DNA of 64,000 nt from Doryteuthis pealeii (taxonomy: Eukaryota > Mollusca > Cephalopoda > Myopsida > Loliginidae), in assembly GCA_023376005.1 (NCBI GenBank), contig CM042145.1, forward strand, positions 16,368,534 through 16,432,533, given 5' to 3'. Of this stretch, positions 52,664 to 63,027 are shown piece by piece. The notes below the pieces were generated by a model. That model did no database searches. It saw nothing but the letters and a program-made list of their open reading frames with translations, and had not been told where the DNA came from. Numbering within the stretch: the first letter of the stretch is position 1; each line of letters starts with the position of its first letter. Made by a program: the position numbers and the translations under genes.

Positions 52664-52770
52664 TTTAGATTTTTGGGACTGTTGTCCTCATCTTTATTAT
52701 TATATACAGACTGAAAAATCTAAATAATGTAAATTATCAAGCCTCTCAAAAATTCAGACAAATAATAATA
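52664..52770. repeat. Remnant of the CTGAAGA...GAAAC element ends
   Basis: GGACTGTTGTCCTCATCTTT at 52677 and AATTATCAAGCCTCTCAAAA at 52731 match the outer sequences of the palindromic family (compare 9275 and 9488), with the core deleted. Confidence 0.5.
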
Positions 52771-52789
52771 TAACTTAGTAAATAACTAC

Positions 52790-52915
52790 AGCCAAATGGG
52801 CACCACACATAGTATAATAATTTTAGTTTAGCAGCCCATTGCTAGCAAGTTTAATTCTGACTGGGTGCTCTATATTCATAGCCTTGTGTCAAGCTAAGCT
52901 AGGCATTTAATGACA
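52790..52915 (+). mobile_element. tRNA-like SINE family E
   Basis: GGGCACCACACATAGTATAA (decayed box A), AAGTTTAATTCTGACTGGGT (box B), GCCTTGTGTCAAGCTAAGCT. Same orientation as the copy at 52560. Confidence 0.6.
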
Positions 52916-53985
52916 AATTCTTCAGACAACATTTTTTTTTAATTATTAGAGAGTATGATATGGTAAATCTCATGGAAAAAAATTGCTTTACTTGGCTTCA
53001 AATAATTCTTCTTATTTGCAGTCTAACATTCCGAAAACTAATTTGATATTGGAGAGTTTTTCATAGATAAACAAGAGAATTTGCCAACATGGCTATCAAA
53101 ATCATGACAGCACAATTACCCGAGATGTAAATTTAAGCATGAAATATTTAACTGCTTAGCTTAAAAAAAAAAATTTTAAAAAAAGTGTTTGATATTTTCT
53201 AAAAACCAATGATTTTTCTTTTTTGATATTTAAAAAAATATGCATTTCTAGATTCCTTATTAACCAATGCTATATTTGGACTTGTGCTTCTATCTGCCAA
53301 CAAATGACCTACGAATTGAGAATAAACATTGAAAATTACAAATAAATAAATAAAAAAATAAAAAGAATATAAATAAATAAAAATTCCTACAATGCTCATG
53401 GGATTGAATAGAAACTTTCTTTGTACCCTTTTTCAATGCTTCCAGATGTTTAGGCTAAATTACTACTTACTACTGATTTTTGAAAAGAAAGAAAAAAAAA
53501 AAAAAAAAAAAAAACTTAAAATGTTTTTTTTATAAATTTTTGGCAGGAATAACCTAAAGCTAAGGGTGGGGCCAATTAGCTGGCTGCTTCTTAAAGATTT
53601 TCTTTTTTTACTGTTAAAGAAACCTAACCATTATTTGGAAAAGAGTTTTGGAGCTGGTAGAGCATTTTTTTGTTTTAATACTAAAAAAAGCAAAAGAGAA
53701 GTCAGTTGCTTACAAAATAGCACAGAACATTTTGGTACTATGTGAATAGAGGACCTCCTTAAGGAATGTGTGATGTCACCTGTGATGGTATACAAGGGTC
53801 GGATGAACAATTCATAAGCTGACCAAGATACTCTCATAGAATGTGACCAAATGAGGTTTCTTTTTCAATATAGTATCCCTTGCAGTGCACACACATCTTA
53901 CATCAGTGTTGCAGTGGTTGGATCCCATTGGTAAAAAAAAAAGTCAGCAGCAGCAGATACAACATTATCATACCAACATTTCAGC
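52916..53985. other. Unrecognised AT-rich stretch
   Basis: Includes poly(A) tracts at 53161-53182 and 53489-53514 and no recognised element or gene. Confidence 0.35.
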
Positions 53986-53991
53986 CTACCC

Positions 53992-54208
53992 TCGAATTCA
54001 GAATTTTCCTTCTCCTAGACCAGTTGGCTAACCAAGGTTAAAGAGCCCAGTCTGCCCTACAATTTATCCATAGCTGGAGGAGAGTAGGATTCATACCTTT
54101 CCCAAGGTATCAGCGCTAAGTGAAAATGCAATTACCACATCCAGGATTTGAACTCGGGGCAATGAGTTCATTTTCCATGACTTTAACCATTACACAACGT
54201 GCTTCCAT
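53992..54208 (-). mobile_element. SINE family B, 3' truncated
   Basis: On the minus strand: GCACGTTGTGTAATGGTTAA (box A), GAGTTCAAATCCTGG (box B), AGCTATGGATAAATTGTAGG, ending at GGAAAATTCTGAATTC. The last 60 bp of the family are missing. Confidence 0.8.
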
Positions 54209-54659
54209 AAACTTTATATAGACTAGCAACAAACAATGCCCTCCAGGTGGTGTAAAAATTAATTTTTGAAAGATATTGTCTGAGGGGGTTGAGAGTTAAA
54301 AATGATAGAGGGTTTGTATCATAATTAGGTAAAATCATGAAATTTATTTAAGGGGTAAAAAAATAAAACAACTTGAAAATGGAAACTTAGTTCAGTCACC
54401 CTCAAATAGAATGTTGAGTGCATGTATTAATTATTAATTAGAAAATTATTTTTAATATTTTACACATAAATTATATACAAAATCATAGGTATTTATTTAT
54501 TTGTAAACTTTTTAGTTAACTTCTTGTTACTGAAAAAAGGGTGAGAGTAAAAATAATTTTTAAAACTGATTACAGGGTTGTTCTTTATTCTATGTGTTGA
54601 CAACTTTTGGGTAATGTGATGTAAGCAGTGACGTAGACCAAATCTCCATTATTAATTAA
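54209..54659. other. AT-rich spacer
   Basis: No recognised element. It abuts the CTAG end of the Helitron at 54660. Confidence 0.35.
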
Positions 54660-55313
54660 CTAGCAAATATATGCACCCTCCGGGTGCACGTATTTAAGTT
54701 TTAATGTAATAAAATATTGTATTAAATTAGAAAGGCTAATGAAACTAAATAAGAATACAGATAAAAAGATTTGAAACAGAGGGAGTATAATAAAAGATTT
54801 GAAACAGAGGGAGTATAATAAAAAATGGAACAACTGAAACTTACTCTTCCATCACTCTTGTCTTTTATTGTTATTTTTTCTAATTTAAGTATTTAGTTAT
54901 AAGAGGAAGTAAAGAATAAAATGATAGTTATTTTATCTTGTTAATGGATTTCATTTAAGATTCATTGAAGAGATTTTTGCTTATATTCATTAAAATAAAA
55001 CCAAACAGTTAGAAATCAATAATACTAAGCACATATTTATTAAATCGATTTTTTAATATTAATATGCAAATTAGCCTTCCCGTTCACATTGTAAAGCGCT
55101 ATTTTGTTGTATATATAAATATAATTGCATGTTGTTAGTATGTAGACATAGTTAACAGTATTAATAATGTAAGACAATTTTATTAATAATTGAGGTTTAG
55201 ATAAAAATAAAACCATGTAGAATGTGATTTCAATAACTAAGAGAATTGTGACTTGAGTAGGAATATAGTTTCGGTTACAGACAGAAAAACACACAATCTC
55301 CATTATAATAAGA
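54660..55313 (-). mobile_element. Helitron family 1, copy 7
   Basis: On the minus strand it starts TCTTATTATAATGGAGATTG at 55313 and ends with the best-preserved hairpin of the family, TGCACCCGGAGGGTGCA, then TATATTTG and CTAG at 54660-54663, with the flanking T. A 29-bp internal duplication (GATTTGAAACAGAGGGAGTA) lies at 54767-54820. Confidence 0.85.
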
Positions 55314-55486
55314 TATAAGATTCAATGAAAATGAGTAAATTCAATTATTACTTAAACAGATTTTGAACAAAAATTACTTTTTACTTAAAATATAATGAAA
55401 AATGCATTTGTTTACAATGGGGGTCAGTTATTCATCAACTTGGTTGTTCAAAGGTCAAGTGGGTATTTCCTAACCTATATATATTT

Positions 55487-55768
55487 CCCAACCCCCTCCG
55501 CATGAGCAGGATGCGACACAAGGTCAATTTTTTAAGCAGAGTTTAACAGGTTTGAATTCAGAGTCTTCCTTCTCCTAGACGGGTTACCTAGCCATAGTTA
55601 AAGATCCCAGTCTACCCTGCTATTTGCCCATAGCTGGAAGCAGAATAGGATTCATACCTTTCCCAAGGGTATTAGCGCCATGTGAAATGCTAACAGCTTT
55701 GTCGAGGAATTGAACTCGGGTTAGCGAGTCTATTTCCTATGACTCTAAAGATTAGCCCACATGCCTCC
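55487..55768 (-). mobile_element. SINE family B
   Basis: Near-complete minus-strand copy ending CGCATCCTGCTCATGCGGAG, with CAGCTATGGGCAAATAGCAG and GGGAAAGGTATGAATCC. Box A is decayed (GGGCTAATCTTTAGAG). Confidence 0.85.
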
Positions 55769-56365
55769 ATATTTCCTTACCTATATGTGATCAAAGTCTG
55801 TTTAAACTGACAAGTCTCATTGGACTGTTGAAGTATGGATGACCAAAAGTAACAAAACTTAATATTAATCCCAATAACAAAAGTATATATTCCGAACATT
55901 AAAACACAAATCATATAATGAGCGGCAAATAAAAAAGACAGTAAAAAAACAAAAGGTGAGACATTCATTAACAAATGTTTGTTTTATTATTGTGAGGATG
56001 ATATTATAAAAAAAAAATTCAAAATTGAAATAAGTTCTTTTGTGTCTAATCCATTTCTTTCTTTATAAAACAAGAAAAATTCAGCAAGAGTGTATTTGAT
56101 GACGTCTCAAGAATTGTTCAGCATATTGATCTCTTTTTTTTTTGTTTTTGTTTCTTTTGTTCAACGCACAATATTTTCAATAGCCTTCCTCGGGGGCATA
56201 CAACAGGAATCAAAATGTTGTGCTCACAACAAAAGCAACAAGATCAATAATCTTGAACAACACTTGAAATGATAAATGACTCATCTCAAAATTATCAAAA
56301 GTTCTCAAGTAGTTTCCAGTAATAGCTTTTTAAAGTGTCCTTTTTTTTCTTTTCTTTTTTCATAT
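55769..56365. other. Unrecognised spacer
   Basis: No recognised repeat; a few short frames without domains. Confidence 0.35.
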
Positions 56366-56366
56366 C

Positions 56367-57055
56367 TTGGTTTGATTTGTTTTGTTTTACGGCATATCAA
56401 CCTCAGTGGGTCATTTAATGCCGATAAAGTTTTGAAATAAATCAATTCTTAATGGATAATACAATTTTTTTGTTTGTTTTGTTTTACGGCATATCAACCT
56501 CAGTGGGTCATTTAATGCCGATAAAGTTTTGAAATAAATCAATTCTTAATGGATAATACAATTTTTTTGTTTGTTTTGTTTTACGGCATATCAACCTCAG
56601 TGGGTCATTTAATGCCGATAAAGTTTTGAAATAAATCAATTCTTAATGGATAATACAATTTTTTTGTTTGTTTTGTTTGTTTTACGGCATATCAACCTCA
56701 GTGGGTCATTTAATGCCGATAAAGTTTTGAAATAAATCAATTCTTAATGGATAATACAATTTTTTTGTTTGTTTTGTTTTACGGCATATCAACCTCAGTG
56801 GGTCATTTAATGCCGATAAAGTTGTGAAATAAATCAATTCTTAATGGATAATACAATTTTTTTGTTTGTTTTGTTTTACGGCATATCAACCTCAGTGGGT
56901 CATTTAATGCCGATAAAGTTTTGAAATAAATCAATTCTTAATGGATAATACAATTTTTTTGTTTGTTTTGTTTTATGGCATATCAACCTCAGTGGGTCAT
57001 TTAATGCGATAAAGTTGTGAAATAAATCAATTCTTAATGGATAATACAATTTTTT
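56367..57055 (+). repeat. Seven-unit tandem array of the GGCATATCAACC head
   Basis: About seven units of roughly 96 bp, each GTTTTACGGCATATCAACCT, CAGTGGGTCATTTAATGCC, AAATAAATCAATTCTTAATG and TAATACAATTTTTTTG. Units are nearly identical; the last differs slightly (ATGGCATATC, missing a C). Elsewhere the head is single-copy, so the expansion is local and recent. Confidence 0.9.
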
Positions 57056-57362
57056 TTATAAATACATTTTTCTATTTAACCCAAAGATGGAACCCTAACA
57101 GGTACTACACTCCGGGTCAGAGTGGACCAGGGAGCAATGGTGATGAAGGGGGTGCTTCACATTCCCAAACCTCCAAAACTGGAACCTCACCATCAGATAG
57201 AGTTTAACGTCATTCCCAGGACATGTAGACCCGCAGCCACCGCCTTCTAGCACCCATATGATAAAAAAAGGGGTTGGGACTTGCCATAAGGGCAATAGGG
57301 TTGGGAAAATCATATAGGTGCTAGGGCTTGACGTGACCAGCCGATTGATCGGAGGGGGCCTT
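57056..57362 (+). mobile_element. GGCATATCAACC repeat, distal part
   Basis: It continues from the tandem head into CAGGTACTACACTCCGGGTC, CATTCCCAGGACATG and AGCCGATTGATCGGAGGGGG, matching 18500-18790. The final part (after GGGGGCC) is missing. Confidence 0.7.
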
Positions 57363-57606
57363 TTTCATATCTGAAAAATCAAAAACTCTATAGATGCTAA
57401 TTCAAAGCTATGTGTTTTTTGTTTTTTTTTAATTTTTTATCTTATTGTGTCCTCCACACTTCTAACATTACGTAGTGTTTATTTTACAACATAACAATGA
57501 GATAAAAATGATTATTCTGGTATTCAGGCTTAACATTCTTTAAGACTAGTTTACTGTGATAGGATTTCATCTTTATACAAAACCATACAGCATATCTCTC
57601 ATATAT

Positions 57607-57742
57607 TGGAGGCGAGTTGTATAAAGGTTAGAGTCATTGGAAATGGACACAATGAGTTCAAATCCTGAATGAGACTTTTTGCATTTGACAGTGTTAATAC
57701 TCTTGGGAAAGGTATAAATCTATCTACTCTCCCGTAAGCAAT
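57607..57742 (+). mobile_element. SINE family B, 5' half
   Basis: GGAGGCGAGTTGTATAAAGG (decayed box A), GAGTTCAAATCCTGAATGAG (box B), GGGAAAGGTATAAATC; ends at CTACTCTCCCG. Confidence 0.75.
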
Positions 57743-57984
57743 CTTTAAAGAGTAATTTTCTCCAAAACAAGAAGACTACAGTTTAACCAAGTTCCTACTA
57801 AGAGCCATTTAAAAACTACTAAATGCAACATACTGCTGAGAAAGATCAAAGAATACATCAGACAAAATGATAAAAATAAGAGAGATTATTTGTATACTTA
57901 TTATGTATGATTTTATAATTGTAAAATTTTAGGTTTAAAAAAAAGCATTAGGTTTATAGGTTCCAAAAATTCCCTTTGAATTGC

Positions 57985-58165
57985 GCAACAGATATAAGGA
58001 TTGAATTAATACAGTTCTAAATGACAATCATCCATAGTTTGCAGGTTCAATCCTCACCACAGGTGAAAATAATATATAGAATACTTAACATAGCTTAACA
58101 TTTGTACCCAGTCATGGTTAACAGAGAACAATCTATCCCAAAGGAATAAATAAAGGATTTGAAGA
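57985..58165 (+). mobile_element. tRNA-like SINE with inverted ends (family D), partial
   Basis: GATTGAATTAATACAGTTCT, GCAGGTTCAATCCTCACC (box B) and TTTGTACCCAGTCATGGTTA match the minus strand of 29989-30208. The box A end is mostly lost. Confidence 0.55.
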
Positions 58166-58194
58166 CAATATCTTTCAAGAATTAATTTTTACAT

Positions 58195-59775
58195 CAAATT
58201 TTTTTTTTTTTTTTTTAGCTACTAATAATAACAAGAATTTTTTATTTTTTTTAGCTACTAATAATAACATAAGAATTTTTTTTTTTTTTCAGCTAGTAAT
58301 AATAACATAGAATTTTTTTTTTTTTAGCTATAATAATAACATAAGATTTTTTTTTTTTTTAGCTACTAATAATAACATAATTTTTTTTTTTTAGCTAGTA
58401 ATAATAACATAAGAATTTTTTTTTTTTTAGCTAGTAATAATACATAAGAATTTTTTTTTTTTTAGGCTAGTAATAATAAGATAAGAATTTTTTTTTTAGC
58501 TAGTAATAATAACATAAGAATTTTTTTTTTTTTAGCTAGTAATAATAACATAAGAATTTTTTTTTTTTAGCTAGTAATAATAACACTAGTAATAATAATA
58601 AGAATTTTTTTTTTTTTTAGCTAGTAATAATAACATAAGAATTTTTTTTTTTTTAGCTAGTAATAATAACATAAGAATTTTTTTTTTTTTTAGCTACTAA
58701 TAATAACATAAGAATTTTTTTTTTTTTAGCTATAATAATACATAAGAATTTTTTTTTTTTTTTAGTAATAATAACATAAGAATTTTTTTTTTTTTAGCTA
58801 GTAATAATAACATAAGAATTTTTTTTTTTTTAGCTAGTAATAATAAATAAGAATTTTTTTTTTTTTAGTAATATAATAACATAAGAATTTTTTTTTTTTA
58901 GCTAGTAATAATAACATAAGCTAGAATTTTTTTTTTTTTTTAGCTAGTAATAACATAGAGCTAGTAATAATAACATAAGAATTTTTTTTTTTTTAGCTAG
59001 TAATAATAACATAAGAATTTTTTTTTTAGCTAGTAATAATAAATTTTTTTTTTTTTAGCTAGTAATAATAACATAAGAATTTTTTTTTTTTTTAGCTAGT
59101 AATAATAACATAAGAATTTTTTTTTTTTAGCTAGTAATAATAACATAAGAATTTTTTTTTTTTTAGCTAGTAATAATAAATAGAATTTTTTTTTTTAGCT
59201 AGTAAGAATTTTTTTTTTTAGCTAGTAGAATTTTTTTTTTTTTAGCTAGTAATAATAACAAAGAATTTTTTTAATTTTTTTTAGCTACTAATAATAACAT
59301 AAGAATTTTTTTTTTTAGCTAGTAATAATAATAAGAATTTTTTTTTTTAGCTAGTAATAATAACATAAGAATTTTTTTTTTTTTTAGCTAGTAATAATAA
59401 CATAAGAATTTTTTTTATTTTTTTTAGCTACTAATAATAACATAAGAATTTTTTTTTTTTAGCTAGTAATAATAACATAAGAATTTTTTTTTTTTTAGCT
59501 AGTAATAATAACATAAGAATTTTTTTTTTTTTAGCTAGTAATAATAACATAAGAATTTTTTTTTTTAGCTAGTAATAATAACATAAGAATTTTTTTTTTT
59601 TTAGCTAGTAATAATAAGATAAGAATTTTTTTTTTTAGCTAGTAATTTTTTTTTTTTTTAATAATAAGATAAGAATTTTTTTTTTTTAGCTAGTAATAAT
59701 AACAAGAATTTTTTTTTTTTAGCATAAAATTTTTTTTTTTTTTTAATTTTCCTTTTTTTTTTTTTTGCTAGTAAT
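58195..59775. repeat. T-tract minisatellite, about 45 units
   Basis: Unit of about 33-36 bp: TTTTTTTTTTTAG then CTAGTAATAATAACATAAGA and A. Units differ mainly in T-run length and in CTAG versus CTAC, with several partial units (59190-59240, 59640-59760). The T-run followed by AG resembles a polypyrimidine tract plus 3' splice acceptor, repeated about 45 times on the plus strand. Whether that matters is unknown. Confidence 0.95.
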
Positions 59776-60258
59776 AATAAACATAAGAATGAGTTTATTT
59801 TAAGCGAAGAAATAAGAATAGGACTAAAATTTAATAAGACTTAATGTTCACAATGGCAATAAAATGGCTAATAAAAGCAATGATCTTTGCTGTTGTCTTT
59901 CTCTTTCTGTTCAACTTAATTTTTCCTAAGACAAGAACAGACTTCTTGAAGCAATTAGAATTTTCTTTTTCTTTTTCTTTTTTTCTCCCCTCTTAAATGT
60001 GGCATCAGAGATAAATCTATTTCTACGGTTGGATCAAAAAAAAAAAAAAGGCAAAACCAAAAAAAGTAGATGTCTGCTTGGTAGAAACAGTGTTCCATGT
60101 ATTTGAGCATGCGCGTGTGTGTATGCAGATTTCAAATATGGAAAAATACAAAAAAAATTTGTCTGATTAAAACAAGCAATCTTAATGCAGGTATGAGTAA
60201 ATTTGCATGTTCATGGATTAGTATGCGCATATGCAAGTAACTATGCACATTATATATA
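59776..60258. other. Unrecognised spacer
   Basis: Poly(A) near 60036-60049 and a CT-rich stretch; no element or gene recognised. Confidence 0.35.
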
Positions 60259-60480
60259 AAGTTGTCGGGGTGATCTAAAGCTGGTATCAGCCAAACAGTG
60301 AGGGAGTCTATCCCATTTTCACTAGCGCTAGACCAAGGAGATTGTTTTTGCATCGGGGTGGAGTGCCACACCCACCATCATCTCCTTACTTTAACACACA
60401 GAATTGGCAAGGGCAGGTATCGAACCAGGAACCTTGTGGTTCCTAGGCGGACGCTCTACCAACTGAGCTAAACCAGCCCT
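60259..60480 (-). mobile_element. SINE family A
   Basis: On the minus strand: GGTTTAGCTCAGTTGGTAGA (consensus box A), GGTTCGATACCTG (box B), then the body with a deletion of the CTCAGYATATGAGTAGCAC part, ending CCCCGACAACTTTATATA. Confidence 0.85.
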
Positions 60481-60558
60481 TATAACACACACACACAAGG
60501 AGCGGGTATCAGTTTACTTGTATTGCTTGTGTGAGTTTATATATACATATGTCTCTTG

Positions 60559-60562
<4 letters not shown>

Positions 60563-60621
<59 letters not shown>
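60563..60621. repeat. (TA)n microsatellite
   Basis: About 58 bp of pure TA between a family A and a family B SINE. Confidence 0.9.
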
Positions 60622-60624
<3 letters not shown>

Positions 60625-60626
60625 CA

Positions 60627-60892
60627 GGTTGAGCTGCACTGTGTAATGGTTCCCATCATAGAAAATGCCGATCTGAGTTCAAATCCTGGACAAGGCTGTT
60701 TGCATTTCACATAGTACTAATACCCTTAGGAAATATATGAATCCAACTATTCTCTCTCCAGCTATGGGTAAATAGTAGGGCAGAATGGGCTTTTTAACCA
60801 TAGTTACACAACCAGTTTAGGAGAAGGAAAACTCTGATTAAGAAATTGACCTTGTGTCACATCCTACTCATGCAGAGGAGTTGGTTGGTTTG

Positions 60893-60895
<3 letters not shown>
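60627..60895 (+). mobile_element. SINE family B, full length
   Basis: CACTGTGTAATGGTTCCCAT (box A), GAGTTCAAATCCTGG (box B), CATTTCACATAGTACTAATA, AGCTATGGGTAAATAGTAGG, ending CACATCCTACTCATGCAGAG and a TA tract. Confidence 0.85.
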
Positions 60896-60939
<44 letters not shown>

Positions 60940-61058
60940 TCTATGTAAGTATGTTTTCTGACAAGTAGTGTGTAATTTTATACTTTTCAAAATAATAATT
61001 GTTTTGCATAGTTTATACAGTATAATTTTATAATTCTATAATTCTTATATAATATAAA

Positions 61059-61673
61059 TCTTATTATAATGGAGATTGCGTGTTTTTCTGTCTGTAACCG
61101 AAACTATATTACTACTCAAGTCACAATTCCCTTAGTTATTCTCCATGATTCTATTTCTATTTAAACCTCAATTAATAATAAAACTGTTTGACATTATTAA
61201 TACTGTTGGCCTTACCTTAATACTAATAACATGCAATTGTATTTATATATACAACAAAATACCAGTTTTCAGTGTAAACATATAGCTAATTTGCATATTG
61301 ATATTAAAAAAACTGATTTTAATAAAAATGTGCTTGGTATTATTGGTTTCTAATTGTTTGGTTTTATCTTAATGAATATGAGTAAAAATTTCTTCAATAA
61401 ACCCTAAAAGAAATTAATTAACAAGAAGAAATAACTGTAATTTTATTCTTTACTTCCTATTTTAACTAAATAGTTAAATTAGGAAAATTTAGCATTGAAA
61501 AACAGAAGTGATGAAAGAGTAAGTTTCAGTTGTTCTATTTTACGATTATACCCCCTCCGTTTCAAATCTTTTTATTGAATTCTTAATTAGTTTCATTAGC
61601 CTTTCTGATTTAATCTAATATTTTATTACATTAAACTTAAATACTGCACCCGTAGGGTGCATATATTTGCTAG
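61059..61673 (+). mobile_element. Helitron family 1, copy 8
   Basis: Starts TCTTATTATAATGGAGATTG after A and ends with GCACCCGTAGGGTGC hairpin, ATATATTTG and CTAG (61670-61673) before T. Complete, with a small deletion near 61141. Confidence 0.85.
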
Positions 61674-62034
61674 TATATATAATAACCATAAGATTTGCAT
61701 GGATACAGATATTACCACTCTGATCCTGACATGCAAAACTTTGATCCTAGGTTGAGCAAACAGATATTACAGACTCTGCAAATGATACATTCTGATCCTA
61801 AACAGAAGTAACCTTATCATTTTTTTTACAGACATTATGCCTGTGTATTATATAAAATAAATATGTTTGTGTTAGAAACCAGATAAATCTCCTCGTTTAT
61901 TTTTGAAACTTTGGTACCGCCTCTTTCCCAGCAGGCTTAGACAACTTTTACAAATGGTAATTTACACTGCCAAGGAAGGTGGGCTCAGCTTTCTCATTTC
62001 TGCTCTGTAAGTTAAAAAACATTTTTTTTTTTTA

Positions 62035-62215
62035 AATTGAAATAGATCACTAAGTAGGCCCGAGCCTATTCTAGTAGTGACCACATCAAGCGGAGATTTA
62101 ACAGGTTTAAATTCAAAGTTTTCCTTCTAGACGGGTTGCCTAACCAAGGTTAAAGAACCCAGTCTGCCCTACTATTTACCCATAGCTAGAGGAAGAATAG
62201 TTGGATTCATACCTC
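62035..62215 (-). mobile_element. SINE family B with alternative 3' end
   Basis: The minus strand ends GTGGTCACTACTAGAATAGG then CTCGGGCCTACTTAGTG, the tail also seen at 33866-34142. The 5' half with the tRNA head is missing (starts in AGGTATGAATCC). Confidence 0.75.
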
Positions 62216-62460
62216 AGTAAAATTTGCAATTTCTCGAGTATTTCTGAACCAATCTTAAAAATATGTATATGGTTGGAAAGAAAAGAAAATCATCTTTCTA
62301 AATATAGGCAAGAGGGCACGTGCTGCTAGGGGTGATGGCACCCAGGACCAAGCGATTAGTTTTACATCACTCACTGGATCAGAGGCCAAGAACCTAAACC
62401 AGGTAAATTTGTCTAGCAGATTAGATGAAACATTTTCAAGAGGAAATGTTTCTTAGATAT

Positions 62461-62461
62461 T

Positions 62462-62501
<40 letters not shown>
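62461..62501. repeat. (TA)n microsatellite
   Basis: About 40 bp of TA. Confidence 0.9.
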
Positions 62502-62505
<4 letters not shown>

Positions 62506-62514
62506 GACATATTT

Positions 62515-62770
62515 GGTTAAACACTATCTGAGGGTGAGGTTTCAGTTCTGGAGGTTTGGGGAATGTGGAGTGCCCCTTTATTACCATTGCTCCCAGGTCC
62601 ACTTTGACCCAGAGTGGTAGTACCTGTTAGGGACCCATCTATGGGTTAAACAGTAAAATGTGTTGATGAAAAAAATTAAGTATCCGTTAAGAATGAATTT
62701 ATTTCAAAACTTTGTTGGCATTAAATAACCCACTGAGGTTGATATGCCGTAAAAAAACAAAAAACAAACC
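62515..62770 (-). mobile_element. GGCATATCAACC repeat, proximal half
   Basis: On the minus strand: TTTTTTACGGCATATCAACC, TAATGCCAACAAAGTTTTG, ACAGGTACTACCACTCTGGG and CACATTCCCCAAACCTCC. It stops before the CCCAGGACATG segment. Confidence 0.7.
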
Positions 62771-63027
62771 AGTTATAGGTTATACTGAGATAAAAAAATA
62801 GCACCTGTCAGAATCTTTTCAATATGACAATGTATTAGAAAATTTGGCCAAAGTTGCCAACACTAAAACCGATGGGCTTTAAATCTATCACAGGATCCTA
62901 CAGCAATGATTCGAATACACTAACAAAAAAAATTCCAAACATTAATTTCACCAAAATGTTTGCTCACCAACTCAAATTATTTATCAAAATAGACATTTTT
63001 AATACTTGTAAATAAACTTATAATCAA

